From: Nocardia jejuensis NBRC 103114
Lineage (GTDB): Bacteria; Actinomycetota; Actinomycetes; Mycobacteriales; Mycobacteriaceae
Direction: 5' to 3'
DNA length: 64,000 nt
Assembly (NCBI RefSeq): GCF_001613145.1
Contig: NZ_BDBU01000010.1
Coordinates: 1 to 64,000 of the forward strand
A program made the translations under genes and the position numbers. This document shows positions 63,789-64,000 of the stretch, piece after piece. The notes beneath the pieces were generated by a model. It had not been told where the DNA came from. It did no database searches and worked only from the letters and a program-made list of their open reading frames with translations. Position 1 is the first letter of the stretch, and every line of letters starts with the position of its first letter.

Positions 63789-63858
63789 GGCGGCGAAAGA
63801 CGCTGTCCCCTCGCGAAATCACGCATCCAAGCCGTGCGCGTACTTCCACGCGCCGTAT

Positions 63859-63915
63859 CCCCGCCCGGGGAGACACCCGACCCCGTCCGGGGAATTGCCA
63901 TGACCCCATCCGGGG
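63859..63915. promoter_or_regulatory. Three evenly spaced CCCC-N3-GGGG-type palindromes
   Basis: CCCCGCCCGGGG (63859-63870), CCCCGTCCGGGG (63881-63892) and CCCCATCCGGGG (63904-63915) recur at 22 and 23 bases, about two helical turns. The second and third are embedded in a longer repeat (GACCCC[GA]TCCGGGGAAT). They lie 28-84 bases ahead of the exported-protein start at 63943 and look like operators or a cooperative binding array. Confidence 0.55.
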
Positions 63916-63942
63916 AATGACACAGAGAGAGAAAAGTACACG

Positions 63943-64000
63943 ATGAGGAAGACTGTCGCGGCGTCCGCGCTGCTCGCCGCCGCACTGTGCGTCACCGCCG
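63943..64000 (+). CDS. Start of a secreted protein, cut by the window edge
   Basis: ATG 63943 opens MRKTVAASALLAAALCVTA, a typical Sec signal peptide, with a GAGAGAGAAAAG stretch upstream as ribosome site. Only 19 codons are visible, so no function can be assigned. The preceding palindrome array is probably its control region. Confidence 0.65.
   Translation, partial: MRKTVAASALLAAALCVTA

Overview
The window is high-GC actinobacterial DNA, most likely from Nocardia or a close relative. The clues are a mycobacteria-like gene order (a PgsA2-type CDP-alcohol phosphatidyltransferase, gcvH, garA, two MerR genes around a DUF151 nuclease, then gcvP), a CYP125-type P450, a ChoD-type oxidase, two MMPL transporters, a WhiB-like protein, and a DUF222/HNH protein of the 13E12 repeat family. 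Nearly all the DNA is coding and many starts are GTG. No tRNA, rRNA, complete insertion sequence or CRISPR array was seen.

Layout. 1-5.5 kb: exopolysaccharide-type genes (heparinase II/III family, hexapeptide acetyltransferase, asparagine synthetase, polyprenyl glycosylphosphotransferase). 5.8-10 kb: CYP125-like P450, TetR regulator, MMPL transporter. 10-13.7 kb: a DUF222/HNH gene in locally odd DNA, then a ThrE-type exporter. 13.8-22.9 kb: acyl-CoA oxidase-like enzyme, a second MMPL, PAP2 phosphatase, and a minus-strand run of ChoD-like oxidase, DUF2252 and NERD-domain proteins. 23-30.2 kb: glycine-cleavage and GarA region with a tandem glycine riboswitch ahead of gcvP, then 19-bp tandem repeats and a perfect 39-bp inverted repeat. 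30.4-33.9 kb: a DUF7144-type membrane protein, a binding-protein/VWA fusion, a WhiB-like protein and an HNH protein.

34.1-52.6 kb is the most remarkable part: a LysR regulator followed by a compact lipid-synthase locus. It encodes an acyl-CoA ligase, an FAD oxidoreductase, an SGNH hydrolase, a PfaA-like iterative synthase (KS-AT-ACP-ACP-KR-DH-like), a PfaC-like protein with dehydratase hotdogs but no KS/CLF, a PfaD-like enoyl reductase, and a private heteromeric acetyl-CoA carboxylase with an AccD-AccA fusion plus separate AccB and AccC. The last six genes are joined by five ATGA overlaps. The locus looks like a stripped-down polyunsaturated-fatty-acid-type ('secondary lipid') synthase with its own malonyl-CoA supply. 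Its product cannot be read from sequence.

52.9-64 kb: small secreted proteins, a patatin-like lipase, and a minus-strand operon for a carbohydrate- or glycerophosphodiester-type ABC importer with a metallophosphoesterase. This is followed by an alpha/beta hydrolase, a hotdog thioesterase, an acyl-CoA dehydrogenase and a divergent ferredoxin-type reductase. Together these suggest uptake and breakdown of phospholipid head groups and acyl chains (inference).
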